A stretch of 25,812 nt of DNA, taken from Candidatus Shapirobacteria bacterium. GTDB lineage: Bacteria > Patescibacteriota > Microgenomatia > UBA12405. The DNA lies in NCBI GenBank assembly GCA_009885205.1, contig VFLE01000194.1, positions 1 through 25,812 on the forward strand. Direction: 5' to 3'. Below, one piece after another: positions 1 through 7,914 of the stretch (within the stretch, counting starts at the first letter, position 1; each line of letters begins with the position of its first letter). Below the pieces are notes generated by a model, which was not told where the DNA came from, searched no databases, and saw only the letters and a list, made by a program, of their open reading frames with translations. The translations under genes were made by a program, and so were the position numbers.

Positions 1-8
1 AAATTAAA

Positions 9-2231
9 ATGGATTTAAATGATGACATTAAAAAATTAATAAAAAATATATTTATATTAATCAATAAAATTGAAGTATTTTTTAAAAATAATTTTGGATA
101 TTTTTATAATAAAGGACAAATATTTTTAGATAAAAAAAATAACTTAATAACTAATTATAAATATCTATTTTTAAATAAATTAAAAAAAGAAAGAGAACAA
201 AATAAAAGTGAAAAAGTTATTTTTAGGTCAACAAAAGAAAAATCTACCCCAACCCCTCCTTTGAGTAAAGGAGGGGCATACAAATACAATAAATATTATT
301 TAATATTTTCAATATTGATGGTATCGGGGTCGTTAATTTGTTTTTGGTTTTATGAAATAATTTTGAAAGATTTGCCCAATGTTAACGAAATCTATAATCC
401 ACCAAAACTGTCAACTAAAATATATGACCGAAAGGGAGTTTTGCTGTATACATTTTATAAAGACGAAAACCGAAGTTGGGTAGAACTAGATAAAATTCCT
501 AAAAATATGGTCGAGGCAACCCTGGCAATTGAGGACAAAGATTTTTTTAATCATAAAGGAATATCTTTAAAAGGAATATCTATTGCCGTATGGCATAACT
601 TGAGAAACCCTGGGGGAAATCAACTAAGAGGAGGTTCGACAATTACCCAACAGTTGGTAAAAAATGTATTTTTGTCGAGCGAAAAAACTTGGAAGAGAAA
701 AATCACTGAGGTGGTATTGGCAATAATGGTAGAAAACAAATTGACTAAAAATGAAATATTGGAAAGATATTTTAACCAAGTGGCTTATGGTGGAGAAACG
801 TATGGGGTGGAGGCAGCAGCAGAAAAATATTTTGACAAAAAAATTGAAGATATAGATTTAGGACAAGCGACATTTTTGGCGGGTTTACCGGCAGCACCGT
901 CGGCTTATTTGCCAAACGCAAAAGGGATTAACTTGGCCTATTTGAGACAAAAACAAGTTATTGATCAGATGGTAACGGCTGGTTTTATAGATAAAAAAAC
1001 GGCTGAAGAATTAATAAAAACTAAAATTGAAATAATAAAGGAAGATAAGAGTATAAAGGCGCCCCATTTTGTATTTTATGTCAAAGATTATTTACGAGAA
1101 AAATTGGGTTTTGAAAATATTGAAAGACGGGGGTTGTCGATTATAACTAGTCTTGATTATGAGATACAACAAAAGGCAGAATTTATTGTTGAGGATGAAG
1201 TAGTCAAGGTAACCAGACTTAAAATTGGAAATGGAGCCGCCTTGGTGACTGACCCACGCTCTGGTGAAATATTGGCTATGGTAGGGTCAAAAAATTATTG
1301 GGCCACAGATATTGATGGAAAGTTTAATATTACTACCGCCCAAAGACAACCAGGATCATCCATCAAACCAATCAATTATCTGCTGGGACTAGAAAGAGGC
1401 AAAAGTTTATCGTCAATTATCGACGACTCGCCAATTACTTATCAAATCAGGGGACAAAAACCATACAGCCCACAAAACTATAATGGAAAATCAATGGGAA
1501 GAGTTACTTTTAAAACTGCCTTGGCATCATCGTTGAACATACCCTCAGTAAAACTTTTAAATGAAAATGGGGTAAATAATATGATTGATTTGGCACAAGA
1601 AATGGGAATAACGACATGGAATGACCGAAGTCGATTTGGTTTGTCACTAGCTTTGGGGGCGGGTGAAGTAAAAATGGTAGAGTTGGCCCAAGCTTATAGC
1701 ACTTTTTCCCAATTGGGGGAAATGGTAAAAATTAATCCAATTTTGAGAATTGAAAATTATTTGGGAGAACGAGTTTATGAAAAGAATGTCGACAAGACGA
1801 AAGTAACCGAGCCAAAATACGCTTATTTGATTGATATGACACTGTCTGATGATTTGGCTCGAGCACCTGTTTTTGGACTTAATTCAAAATTAAAAATTCC
1901 TAATAAAACAGTAGCCGTCAAAACGGGAACAACTAACAGTTTAAAAGATAATTGGTGTGTTGGTTGGACGCCACAAATAATGGTGGCGGTCTGGGTAGGG
2001 AATAATGATAATTCACCGATGAGTTGGGTAGCTTCGGGAATTTCGGGGGCAACCCCAATTTGGAGTCGAATTATGACGGAAATGCTACCAAAAGAAGTAC
2101 CCGATATAACCTGGAGTGTGCCGGAAGGAATATATAAAACTAATATCTGTGGTCGAGAAAACTTGTTCACTGATGGGAGAGAAAAAGGTGTTGTTTGCCC
2201 ACCGGTTACAACGCCGACACCAAAACCGTAA
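9..2231 (+). CDS. class A penicillin-binding protein (PBP1A-like transglycosylase/transpeptidase)
   Basis: Bifunctional peptidoglycan synthase of 740 aa that polymerises glycan strands and cross-links stem peptides outside the cytoplasmic membrane. Seen: a long basic cytoplasmic N-terminus, one membrane segment at about 96-115, and a GT51 domain with EDKDFFNHKG (catalytic Glu about 175), GGSTITQQLVKN and ERYFNQVAYGG. The transpeptidase domain has SSIK (S450, K453), SLN (508-510) and KTGTT (638-642). All catalytic motifs of both domains are present, so the enzyme should be active. It ends in a short Thr/Pro tail. The first ~90 residues are Lys/Asn-rich and include a 10-bp inverted repeat read in frame (residues 82-90), which looks like an inserted repeat. 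The ATG at 9 is the first start visible; upstream sequence is outside the window, so the true start could lie further left. The family call is very secure. Confidence 0.96.
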   Translation: MDLNDDIKKLIKNIFILINKIEVFFKNNFGYFYNKGQIFLDKKNNLITNYKYLFLNKLKKEREQNKSEKVIFRSTKEKSTPTPPLSKGGAYKYNKYYLIFSILMVSGSLICFWFYEIILKDLPNVNEIYNPPKLSTKIYDRKGVLLYTFYKDENRSWVELDKIPKNMVEATLAIEDKDFFNHKGISLKGISIAVWHNLRNPGGNQLRGGSTITQQLVKNVFLSSEKTWKRKITEVVLAIMVENKLTKNEILERYFNQVAYGGETYGVEAAAEKYFDKKIEDIDLGQATFLAGLPAAPSAYLPNAKGINLAYLRQKQVIDQMVTAGFIDKKTAEELIKTKIEIIKEDKSIKAPHFVFYVKDYLREKLGFENIERRGLSIITSLDYEIQQKAEFIVEDEVVKVTRLKIGNGAALVTDPRSGEILAMVGSKNYWATDIDGKFNITTAQRQPGSSIKPINYLLGLERGKSLSSIIDDSPITYQIRGQKPYSPQNYNGKSMGRVTFKTALASSLNIPSVKLLNENGVNNMIDLAQEMGITTWNDRSRFGLSLALGAGEVKMVELAQAYSTFSQLGEMVKINPILRIENYLGERVYEKNVDKTKVTEPKYAYLIDMTLSDDLARAPVFGLNSKLKIPNKTVAVKTGTTNSLKDNWCVGWTPQIMVAVWVGNNDNSPMSWVASGISGATPIWSRIMTEMLPKEVPDITWSVPEGIYKTNICGRENLFTDGREKGVVCPPVTTPTPKP
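253..276. repeat. 10-bp perfect inverted repeat inside the PBP gene
   Basis: CCCCTCCTTT, 4-base loop GAGT, then AAAGGAGGGG. It is translated in frame as residues 82-90 (TPPLSKGGA) in the non-conserved cytoplasmic tail, just before the membrane segment. The preceding CTACCCCAA together with this stem resembles the C-rich repeat downstream of tyrS (24406-24478). It looks like a dispersed palindromic repeat captured by the reading frame; that origin is an inference. Confidence 0.6.
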
Positions 2232-2237
2232 AATAAG

Positions 2238-2288
2238 TTCCAAATTACAAATTCACAAGTTCCAATTTGGAAATTGTAGATTTGTTTT
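2238..2288 (+). terminator. possible terminator and AAGTTCCAA repeat after the PBP gene
   Basis: TTCCAAATT (2238-2246) and AATTTGGAA (2264-2272) form a perfect 9-bp inverted repeat with a 17-base loop, and a T6 run follows at about 2283-2288. The nonamer AAGTTCCAA also occurs twice here (2235 and 2257). The stem is AT-rich and the T-run is some distance away, so this is weak evidence for a terminator. Confidence 0.35.
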
Positions 2289-2296
2289 TTGTAGAT

Positions 2297-2851
2297 TTAC
2301 TTTTGTGAGTATTTCCAATAAAGGTCAGAAGCCAGCTTAGGAATAAGATTTTGAGAAATATCGAGAGGATAGGAGCCAAAAATTTTGATGGTTAATAAAA
2401 AAGAAAATTGGGGAGAAGTGATATTAGATAAATAATTAATTTCATTACTGGACGAAGAGATTTGCTCGTCAATAATTAGACCATTGGGAAGGGAAGATTT
2501 GATAAGATTAATATTGTTTTTGACGGTAACACTGGGTATATTTGTAATAGTACAGTTTTTATTATAGATGATAGATTTAGATTGATTGTCAAACAAACAG
2601 ACTTGCCAAGAATTGTCATCGACAGAAATATTGGGAGAAAATTTGGGAAGAGAAAAATTAAAGATTAAGTTGCCGGCACGGTATTCTCGGTAAAACCAAA
2701 GACTGGTGCTAGAACCAACAAATAAAAACATGATCAAGATTAAAAGAAGACGATTTTTGGTTTTGGAATTATTAGCATCAAGATCCTTGACCAAATCAAG
2801 TTGTTCGGGAGAACGACCCTTTTTTTTTAAAATCTCGTCTTTGGAGAGCAT
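2297..2851 (-). CDS. hypothetical membrane-anchored protein
   Basis: A 184-aa protein of no family I recognise. Residues 1-33 are charged and cytoplasmic, about 34-54 (RLLLILIMFLFVGSSTSLWF) form one membrane segment, and the remaining ~130 residues would lie outside. They include two cysteines (in WQVCLFDN and NKNCTI) that could form a disulfide. The ATG lies directly against the stop codon of the PfkB-family kinase gene, so the two are almost certainly co-transcribed. It ends facing the PBP gene. Topology is inferred from hydrophobicity; no function is proposed. Confidence 0.75.
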   Translation of the reverse strand: MLSKDEILKKKGRSPEQLDLVKDLDANNSKTKNRLLLILIMFLFVGSSTSLWFYREYRAGNLIFNFSLPKFSPNISVDDNSWQVCLFDNQSKSIIYNKNCTITNIPSVTVKNNINLIKSSLPNGLIIDEQISSSSNEINYLSNITSPQFSFLLTIKIFGSYPLDISQNLIPKLASDLYWKYSQK

Positions 2852-3766
2852 TTATTTAATTTGAGAAATAGTTAAAATACCAGGTTTGGCCCCCATCAGG
2901 GAGACGACTGAGGCGGAATTTTTGATCCCCCACTCGAGAGAAGTTTGAAGATTATGACCTAAAATTAGGGCCGATAGTGAGGCGGAACCAAAAGCGTCTC
3001 CAGCCCCAGTTTCATCGACAGGTTTGATATTGAGAATGGGGGAAAATAAATGTTCATTTGTGGTTTGAAAATGTGCCCCTTCACGACCGTTGGTGATGGC
3101 AACAATGGGACAAACTTTTAAATAAAAAGCCCAAAAACTAGCGGTTTTGGTTGAATGTCCTGATAGGGTTTCGGACTCGGTTTTGTTGAGCAATAAATAA
3201 TCACAATGCTTTAGTAATGATAATAATCGATGAGGTTTGGCAATTTCACGATTGCCGGGATTAATGGCAATTTTTATATTATTTTCTTTTCCAAAACCAA
3301 TAATAGTCTCGAGTAAATCTAAATTGCCTTCGAGGGAAGTAATGTATAACCACTTGGTTTTTTTGATTTTTGACCAGGGAATGTCGTCGACAGTTAATGA
3401 AGTAATTCCTCGGTTGGTAAAAATGCTACGACCACCAATTTTATCGACAAATATGACCGAAAAATCGGTTGATTCGGATTTGTTTTTGATTAAAAAACTA
3501 GTGGTGATTTTGTCTTTTTTTAGATCATCAATAATGTAATTTGATAAATGATCGGTACCTAAAAGTGAAATAGGGGCACAACTTAAACCAAGACGAGAGA
3601 AGGTAATGGAAGAATTGGTGGCTCCCCCACCGGAACAAATTAGGGACGAATCAATTTCATTTTTAGAGGAAGCGGCAAATTTTTGAAATTTGCCGTCATC
3701 GATAACGGCATTTGATTTGACAAAAATGTCGACCGTCGCCGCACCAATTGAAATAACATCGTACAT
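2852..3766 (-). CDS. PfkB-family carbohydrate/nucleoside kinase
   Basis: A 304-aa ribokinase-fold kinase that transfers phosphate from ATP to a sugar or nucleoside hydroxyl. Seen: start MYDVISIGAATVDIF, the glycine-rich substrate loop SGGGATNSSITFSRLG (about 45-60), and the C-terminal PfkB signature DETGAGDAFG with catalytic Asp at about 257 and the GAGD anion hole. Length is normal for the family. Substrate cannot be read from the motifs. Proximity to aldolase and transketolase genes on the same strand suggests central sugar metabolism, but ribokinase- or adenosine-kinase-like roles are equally possible. A promoter lies right before the ATG, so it does not depend on the aldolase operon upstream. 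The downstream membrane-protein gene starts at the next base. Confidence 0.9.
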   Translation of the reverse strand: MYDVISIGAATVDIFVKSNAVIDDGKFQKFAASSKNEIDSSLICSGGGATNSSITFSRLGLSCAPISLLGTDHLSNYIIDDLKKDKITTSFLIKNKSESTDFSVIFVDKIGGRSIFTNRGITSLTVDDIPWSKIKKTKWLYITSLEGNLDLLETIIGFGKENNIKIAINPGNREIAKPHRLLSLLKHCDYLLLNKTESETLSGHSTKTASFWAFYLKVCPIVAITNGREGAHFQTTNEHLFSPILNIKPVDETGAGDAFGSASLSALILGHNLQTSLEWGIKNSASVVSLMGAKPGILTISQIK

Positions 3767-3772
3767 GGATTA

Positions 3773-3802
3773 ATTGTAGAACAAAAATTGGGATTATGCC
3801 AA
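3773..3802 (-). promoter_or_regulatory. promoter of the PfkB-family gene (leaderless type)
   Basis: On the minus strand: TTGGCA, 18-base spacer, TACAAT, 6 bases, then the ATG. Transcription would begin at or next to the start codon, and no Shine-Dalgarno sequence is seen. Confidence 0.5.
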
Positions 3803-3809
3803 AGATATG

Positions 3810-3863
3810 GTAGAGACGTGATTTGATTTTGTTGTAGAGACGTAGCGCGCTACGTCTCTACAA
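3810..3863. repeat. REP-like element copy A (half-site plus palindrome)
   Basis: A half-site GTAGAGACGT (3810-3819), a 14-base spacer, then a perfect 28-bp palindrome at 3834-3861 (GTAGAGACGTAGCG and its reverse complement) that extends to 32 bp at 3832-3863. It lies 10 bp beyond the stop codon of the RAYT gene and could also act as its terminator hairpin. Confidence 0.85.
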
Positions 3864-3873
3864 AATTTATAAT

Positions 3874-4530
3874 TTATTTATTATATTCGTCTTTATGCCA
3901 GTTATTAGGATTATTCTTAATGTATGTTTTTACGGCAATAAATTGGTTTTTGTCTTTTATAACTTCATCATGAAATCTTGGTTGCCAGCCAAAAAATACG
4001 GTTTTAGGATTGATTCTTTTTGTAACAGCTGACTTATATGACCTAATTATTGATGAAATTGAATTTGGTTTTGGTGAAATTTGAGAATATTGTTGGCGTT
4101 GTTCTGGGGTGATTGGTCTTCTAGTTGTGAATACATATTCGTTTTTATTCGTAGAGATGTTTTTAATTGGGGTCGTAGAGACGTTTGTTGACTGAATAGT
4201 AGAGACGTAGCGCGCTACGTCTCTACTACCTATTGATTGGTTGCTTCGTTTTATCTCCATTAATATATGCACATGGTTGGGCATTATTAAGTATTCATGT
4301 AATAAAATATTTTTCCTTAGTTTAAAGGTATTTAACAATTCTTCGTTGGCAATTATTCCCATTGATGACAAAACCATTTTATTGTCAATTATTTTTCCAA
4401 AAAATTTGTTGTGGTGAACAGCACAAATAGTAATGAAATATATTCCTGGGGATGTGTAATCCCAATTTGTTTTTCGTGACGAATCGACTTTAAATGCTTG
4501 TGCAAAACGTGATGGGTCGTCAACTTCCAT
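3874..4530 (-). CDS. REP-associated tyrosine transposase (RAYT, Y1_Tnp / TnpA_REP family)
   Basis: A 218-aa single-strand DNA nuclease/transposase of the IS200-like HUH class. RAYTs are known to bind and cleave REP hairpins. Seen: YFITICAV near the N-terminus, HUH motif PNHVHIL (H86, H88), candidate nucleophile Tyr165 in IIRSYKSAVTKR, and the family-typical end WQPRFHDEVI...YIKNNPNNW. All key residues are present. Residues about 101-112 are encoded by a complete copy of the palindrome that also flanks the gene, and 113-130 by two degenerate half-sites. These fall in the variable linker between the HUH and Tyr motifs, so function may be kept. The gene is bracketed by palindrome copies A (3834) and C (4598). 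The exact start is uncertain; the ATG at 4530 gives a plausible N-terminus. Family call very secure. Confidence 0.93.
   Translation of the reverse strand: MEVDDPSRFAQAFKVDSSRKTNWDYTSPGIYFITICAVHHNKFFGKIIDNKMVLSSMGIIANEELLNTFKLRKNILLHEYLIMPNHVHILMEIKRSNQSIGSRDVARYVSTIQSTNVSTTPIKNISTNKNEYVFTTRRPITPEQRQQYSQISPKPNSISSIIRSYKSAVTKRINPKTVFFGWQPRFHDEVIKDKNQFIAVKTYIKNNPNNWHKDEYNK
4151..4228. repeat. REP-like element copy B, inside the RAYT coding sequence
   Basis: Half-sites GTAGAGATGT (4151-4160) and GTAGAGACGT (4175-4184), a 14-base spacer, then the same 28-bp palindrome at 4199-4226 (32 bp with flanks). The half-site/spacer/palindrome geometry matches copy A exactly. The whole element is read through in frame by the RAYT gene. 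Confidence 0.88.
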
Positions 4531-4575
4531 GAATTAGTTTACGCTTTTGGATGATATGTAGTTTGGTTTAATGTT

Positions 4576-4627
4576 GTACCGACGTGATTATTGAGTCGTA
4601 GAGACGTAGCGCGCTACGTCTCTACGA
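4576..4627. repeat. REP-like element copy C, upstream of RAYT
   Basis: A degenerate half-site GTACCGACGT (4576-4585), a 12-base spacer, then the 28-bp palindrome at 4598-4625 (32 bp at 4596-4627). It has the same orientation as copies A and B. It separates the RAYT start from the SRPBCC gene read the other way. Confidence 0.85.
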
Positions 4628-4645
4628 AAATTAATTGGTTTTTTC

Positions 4646-4654
4646 TGTTAAAAT
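4646..4654 (+). promoter_or_regulatory. extended -10 box before the SRPBCC gene
   Basis: TGTTAAAAT matches the extended -10 pattern TGnTAnnnT and ends 9 bases before the ATG at 4664. No convincing -35 is seen; the position where it would lie borders palindrome copy C. This suggests a very short leader or none. Confidence 0.4.
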
Positions 4655-4663
4655 TAGTGATAG

Positions 4664-5053
4664 ATGAAAGATTTAAAACTAAAGATTCAAATTAATAAGC
4701 CGGTAAAAGAAGTTTTTGATTTTGTCATAAACCCAAGTAACACCAATAAATGGGTAAAATCAATTGTAACGGAAGAGACAAATGAATGGCCTGTAAAAGT
4801 TGGAACAGTTTATAAAAATAAAGGAATTGATGATGTGTGGAATGAATATGTTTTGACCCAATTTAAGGAAAATGAGATGTTTTTAATGTCAAAGAAAAAT
4901 AGTAGTTACCATGTTAAATATACTTTGACACCAATTGCCGAAAATATTACTGAACTTGAATATTATGAGTGGGTTGATGAGGGACTTTTAGATGAACCAT
5001 TTACCCAGGATATTTTGGAAAAATTGAAAAATGTTTTGGAAAGTGCGTTTTGA
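4664..5053 (+). CDS. SRPBCC (START-like) domain protein
   Basis: A 129-aa single-domain protein with the helix-grip pattern of SRPBCC/polyketide-cyclase-like proteins. Seen: the N-terminal strand LKLKIQINKPVKEVFDFVINPSNTNKWVKSI, alternating strands through the middle, and a long C-terminal helix (FTQDILEKLKNVLESAF). These folds make a hydrophobic ligand-binding cavity, but ligands are too diverse to predict here. It sits alone between the RAYT unit and a small hypothetical gene, both on accessory-looking DNA that separates the aldolase operon from the PfkB-family gene. No signal peptide or membrane segment is visible. Fold assignment is good; function is unknown. Confidence 0.8.
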   Translation: MKDLKLKIQINKPVKEVFDFVINPSNTNKWVKSIVTEETNEWPVKVGTVYKNKGIDDVWNEYVLTQFKENEMFLMSKKNSSYHVKYTLTPIAENITELEYYEWVDEGLLDEPFTQDILEKLKNVLESAF

Positions 5054-5114
5054 TATAGAAAATAATAAATTTTACTAGAGGATATTTTTTATTAAAGTGG
5101 TAAACTGTTGGGTA

Positions 5115-5342
5115 ATGTATATAACTGTTGACAAAGGTCAATGCATAAATCATCAAGGTAATCCGATTTTGTATGAGATAAAACATTATGCTGATGAAAA
5201 CGGGAAAATGTTTAATGTTGCACTTTGTCCCATATGCGTCAGAAAATATAATAGTGACGAGAGAGTAAACCTTCACAGTTTTATGCCATTACATAGACCT
5301 AAAGAACATGATGGAGTAATTGTTTATGGTATCGATAATTAA
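5115..5342 (+). CDS. small hypothetical protein with a CPIC motif
   Basis: A 75-aa protein of no family I recognise. I start it at the ATG at 5115 (MYITVDKGQC) and not at the GTG at 5097, because an extended -10 box (TGGTAAACT, 5097-5105) lies just upstream and the added residues look non-conserved. It has Cys in DKGQCINH and CPIC further on, with His residues nearby, so metal binding is possible but unproven. Its stop overlaps the stop of the convergent aldolase gene by 4 bases (5339-5342). Coding is supported by sensible composition and tight packing, not by homology. Confidence 0.55.
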   Translation: MYITVDKGQCINHQGNPILYEIKHYADENGKMFNVALCPICVRKYNSDERVNLHSFMPLHRPKEHDGVIVYGIDN

Positions 5343-6169
5343 TTTGAAAAGTTTATTAGTTTTTCGATGGCGATTTTTTTAACTTCGTCGATGGCGGGGG
5401 AGAAATAATCATAAATCTTTTCGGAATCTGAGGAGTTGATGGATGACAATAAAGATTTTTTAAAGGCTAGTCTCAGGTCAGTATTGATATTTATTTTGAC
5501 AATACCCAAATTAATAGCCGATTTTATTTGTTCGAGAGGAATACCGGAACCACCATGAAGAGTAAAAAAATGATTGGGTAAACTAGTGGCTATTTGAGTA
5601 AACAAATCTAAATTAATTTGTTCGGGAGTGTGGGTATTAACGCCGTGCATATTGCCAATCGATACGGCCAGTAAATCAGCATTGGTTTTGGTTATAAATT
5701 CTAAAGCCTGCTCGGGCTTGGTATAGCTATCGGGATTAACTCCGTTTTCAATTAAATTAATTTTGTTAAACTCGACTTCAACAACAATATTGGGGTTTAG
5801 ATTTTTTAAGTTTTTAATAAAACTGGTGGCGGTGTCAAGATTTTCTTGATAATCTAAACTTGAGCCATCAAAATGAACCATGTCAAAACCGAGTCTGACC
5901 AAACTGGTCATCCGGGTTAAATCGTGGCAATGATCCATATTTAAATAGATGGGGAGGTTATTTAGCTGCGCCTTTTTGACTAGTAAAAATAATTTTTCGG
6001 CCTCGATAAACTTGTCTTCGTTTTGCGATAGCTGAACTAGACAGGGTAAATTGGTCTCTCGCACAGCCATTTCGACGGCCTGAAAAATTTCAAAAGAATC
6101 GATATTAAACGAGGGCATGGCCTTGTGTACAGAAAAATAATTTTGAAATTGGTCCCGAAGAAAAATCAT
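5339..6169 (-). CDS. fba: class II fructose-bisphosphate aldolase (or tagatose-bisphosphate aldolase relative)
   Basis: A 276-aa zinc-dependent aldolase that cleaves fructose 1,6-bisphosphate to dihydroxyacetone phosphate and glyceraldehyde 3-phosphate. Seen in order: LNMDHCHD (catalytic Asp and zinc His), GFDMVHFDGSSLDYQEN, VEVEF (metal Glu), SIGNMHGV (zinc His), LHGGSGIP (zinc His) and INTDLR (phosphate binding). Length fits the shorter FbaA/GatY/KbaY group. VEVEF replaces the commoner VEAELG, a mild divergence. Its ATG overlaps the stop of the transketolase C-subunit gene by 4 bases, so the three genes form one operon: tktN, tktC, fba. Tagatose-bisphosphate activity cannot be excluded by sequence. 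Confidence 0.9.
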   Translation of the reverse strand: MIFLRDQFQNYFSVHKAMPSFNIDSFEIFQAVEMAVRETNLPCLVQLSQNEDKFIEAEKLFLLVKKAQLNNLPIYLNMDHCHDLTRMTSLVRLGFDMVHFDGSSLDYQENLDTATSFIKNLKNLNPNIVVEVEFNKINLIENGVNPDSYTKPEQALEFITKTNADLLAVSIGNMHGVNTHTPEQINLDLFTQIATSLPNHFFTLHGGSGIPLEQIKSAINLGIVKININTDLRLAFKKSLLSSINSSDSEKIYDYFSPAIDEVKKIAIEKLINFSN

Positions 6170-7101
6170 TTTTTGGATATTAAATAATTAATTTTAGTGA
6201 TGATATCAGTGGTGGAAAGGCCGTAAAGTCGGTATAAATCGAGAGGGTCATGACTGGACCTGCCAAATTGGTTATCAACCCCGATTTGGGCAAATTTGCA
6301 TTTGAGACCTGATTTTAATATTAAAGTAGCCACGGCTTCACCTAAACCACCAATTTGTTGATGGTCTTCGATTACTAGACAACGACCAGTTTTTTTGATT
6401 GATTTCAAAATTGTTTTTTCATCTAATGGCTTTATGGATGATATATTAATTATTTCGAGAGATGGTTTTAGACCGATTGCCTGGGTTAAAATTGGACCAT
6501 AGCCTAAAACAGTAACATCTTTGCCTGTTTGCAAAATTTGACTTTGACCAATGGTGAAGCCTTTTTTGGGAGGATAACAAGATGGGGTATCAGGTCGGAC
6601 TAAACGCATATAAGTGGAACGATTGCTCTTGGCTAAAACTCGCGTCATTTTTATAGTTTCGATACTGTCTAGAGGAGCAAAAACTTCCATAGTGGGTAGA
6701 GAACGCATCAGAGCAATGTCCTCGAGCATCTGGTGACTGGAGCCCAATTCTCCGGTTAACAGACCTCCATGGAAACCAATAATTTTGACAGGTAAATTAT
6801 TTTCACAAATTGATTGCTTGATGGTGGCCAAATTTATACCCGGAGAAAAACAAGCATAAGTGCATAAAAAAACATTTTTGCCTGATTTGGCTAATCCAGC
6901 CGATACCCCAGCGGCGTTGTTTTCGGCGACACCAACTTCGATAAAACGAGTTTTGTACCGCAGGGCAAATTTGTCCATTAAGATTGATGGTCGAAGACCA
7001 ACAGAAACAACATAAAGATCAGAATCGTCTTTAGCCAAGTCAAAAATAGTGTCGGCAAAAGCCTCCCTCATCGAGGATAAATTACTATTTTTCCAGTTCA
7101 T
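6166..7101 (-). CDS. transketolase C-terminal subunit
   Basis: A 311-aa protein with the pyrimidine-binding and C-terminal domains of transketolase. It pairs with the separate N-terminal subunit to transfer two-carbon units in the non-oxidative pentose phosphate pathway, with thiamine diphosphate as cofactor. Seen: RFIEVGVAENNAAGVSAGLA with the Glu that activates the cofactor, GFHGGLLTGELGSSHQMLED, and a C-terminal domain with LVIEDHQQIGGLGEAVA. Split transketolases are common in archaea and several bacterial groups including CPR. It overlaps the N-subunit gene by 17 bases and the aldolase gene by 4, so translation is probably coupled. DXP synthase is unlikely because its extra N-terminal features are absent in the partner. 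Confidence 0.92.
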   Translation of the reverse strand: MNWKNSNLSSMREAFADTIFDLAKDDSDLYVVSVGLRPSILMDKFALRYKTRFIEVGVAENNAAGVSAGLAKSGKNVFLCTYACFSPGINLATIKQSICENNLPVKIIGFHGGLLTGELGSSHQMLEDIALMRSLPTMEVFAPLDSIETIKMTRVLAKSNRSTYMRLVRPDTPSCYPPKKGFTIGQSQILQTGKDVTVLGYGPILTQAIGLKPSLEIINISSIKPLDEKTILKSIKKTGRCLVIEDHQQIGGLGEAVATLILKSGLKCKFAQIGVDNQFGRSSHDPLDLYRLYGLSTTDIITKINYLISKK

Positions 7102-7879
7102 TGTGAGCTAATTTATAAACTTCTGGCGATAATTTTTTGACATCGTGATAATGATAATCATTTTCCATAAAAGAAATTCCTTTACTCATGGTGGTTTTGG
7201 CAATAATGCAGGCAGGATAAATACTAGAATTTTTGGCTATCTTTAGGGCTTTTTGCAGAGCGTAATAATCGTGTCCATTGATAGTTTGAACCGTCCAGCC
7301 AAAACGAATATATTTAGCGGCTAATTCTTCAAGAGGCATAATCTCATTGGTAGTACCACCAATTTGTTGACCATTATAGTCGACAATATTTATTAAATTG
7401 CCTTGGTGATATTTATTAGCAAACATAATCGCCTCCCAAATTTGACCCTCGTCGTGTTCACCATCAGTGGTGAGACAGACAGTGTGATGATCCTTGTCGC
7501 CCAAAGCCAAACCTGAAGCAAAGGACAATCCCTGACCTAATGATCCCGAAGAAAATTCGACCCCGGGGACGGTACTACTAGAGTGTCCCTCTAAAATAGA
7601 ATCTATTTGAGAATAAGTTGATAATAATGAATTTTTTATTTTATTTTTTTTAGCAAGAATGGCATAAAGAGTAGGGCATAAATGCCCAGCAGATAGGATA
7701 AAATGGTCACGATCAAAATTAAAAATGTCAGTAAAATACAGGGCAGTCATAATATCGAGACTAGAAAAAGATCCACCTAAATGACCGGAACCAGCTGAAT
7801 TAATCATGTCGAGAACTGAGAGTCGAAGCTCGCGAGCAACATTGGTTAGGGGGTGGACAGACTGTCCCCATGGTTTCAT
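7085..7879 (-). CDS. transketolase N-terminal subunit
   Basis: A 264-aa thiamine diphosphate-binding subunit. Seen: GSGHLGGSFSSLD near residue 30, SGSLGQGLSFASGLAL, and the Mg-ThDP motif TDGEHDEGQIWEAIMFAN...DYNGQQ. It requires the adjacent C-subunit for activity. I chose the ATG at 7879 (MKPWGQSVHP) over the GTG at 7912, which would add a weakly plausible 11-residue extension overlapping the promoter. It is the first gene of the operon with the C-subunit and aldolase, and it diverges from the sigma-factor gene. Confidence 0.9.
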   Translation of the reverse strand: MKPWGQSVHPLTNVARELRLSVLDMINSAGSGHLGGSFSSLDIMTALYFTDIFNFDRDHFILSAGHLCPTLYAILAKKNKIKNSLLSTYSQIDSILEGHSSSTVPGVEFSSGSLGQGLSFASGLALGDKDHHTVCLTTDGEHDEGQIWEAIMFANKYHQGNLINIVDYNGQQIGGTTNEIMPLEELAAKYIRFGWTVQTINGHDYYALQKALKIAKNSSIYPACIIAKTTMSKGISFMENDYHYHDVKKLSPEVYKLAHNELEK

Positions 7880-7884
7880 ATAAT

Positions 7885-7914
7885 TAGTATATATGTGATA
7901 AAGTAACAGCACAA
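7885..7914 (-). promoter_or_regulatory. promoter of the transketolase-aldolase operon
   Basis: On the minus strand: TTGTGC, 18-base spacer, TATACT, then 5 bases to the ATG at 7879, giving an apparently leaderless mRNA. The divergent sigma-factor gene starts at 7914, so the -35 box touches its start codon. Candidate boxes for that gene (TGATAAAGT 7896-7904, or TATAAT 7879-7884) overlap this region, so the two promoters may compete. Confidence 0.45.

Noticed and set aside
3810..4627. Repeated palindromes considered as a small CRISPR array.
   Set aside because: Copies are spaced by hundreds of bases, are perfectly palindromic and lie in and around a RAYT gene; no cas genes are present.
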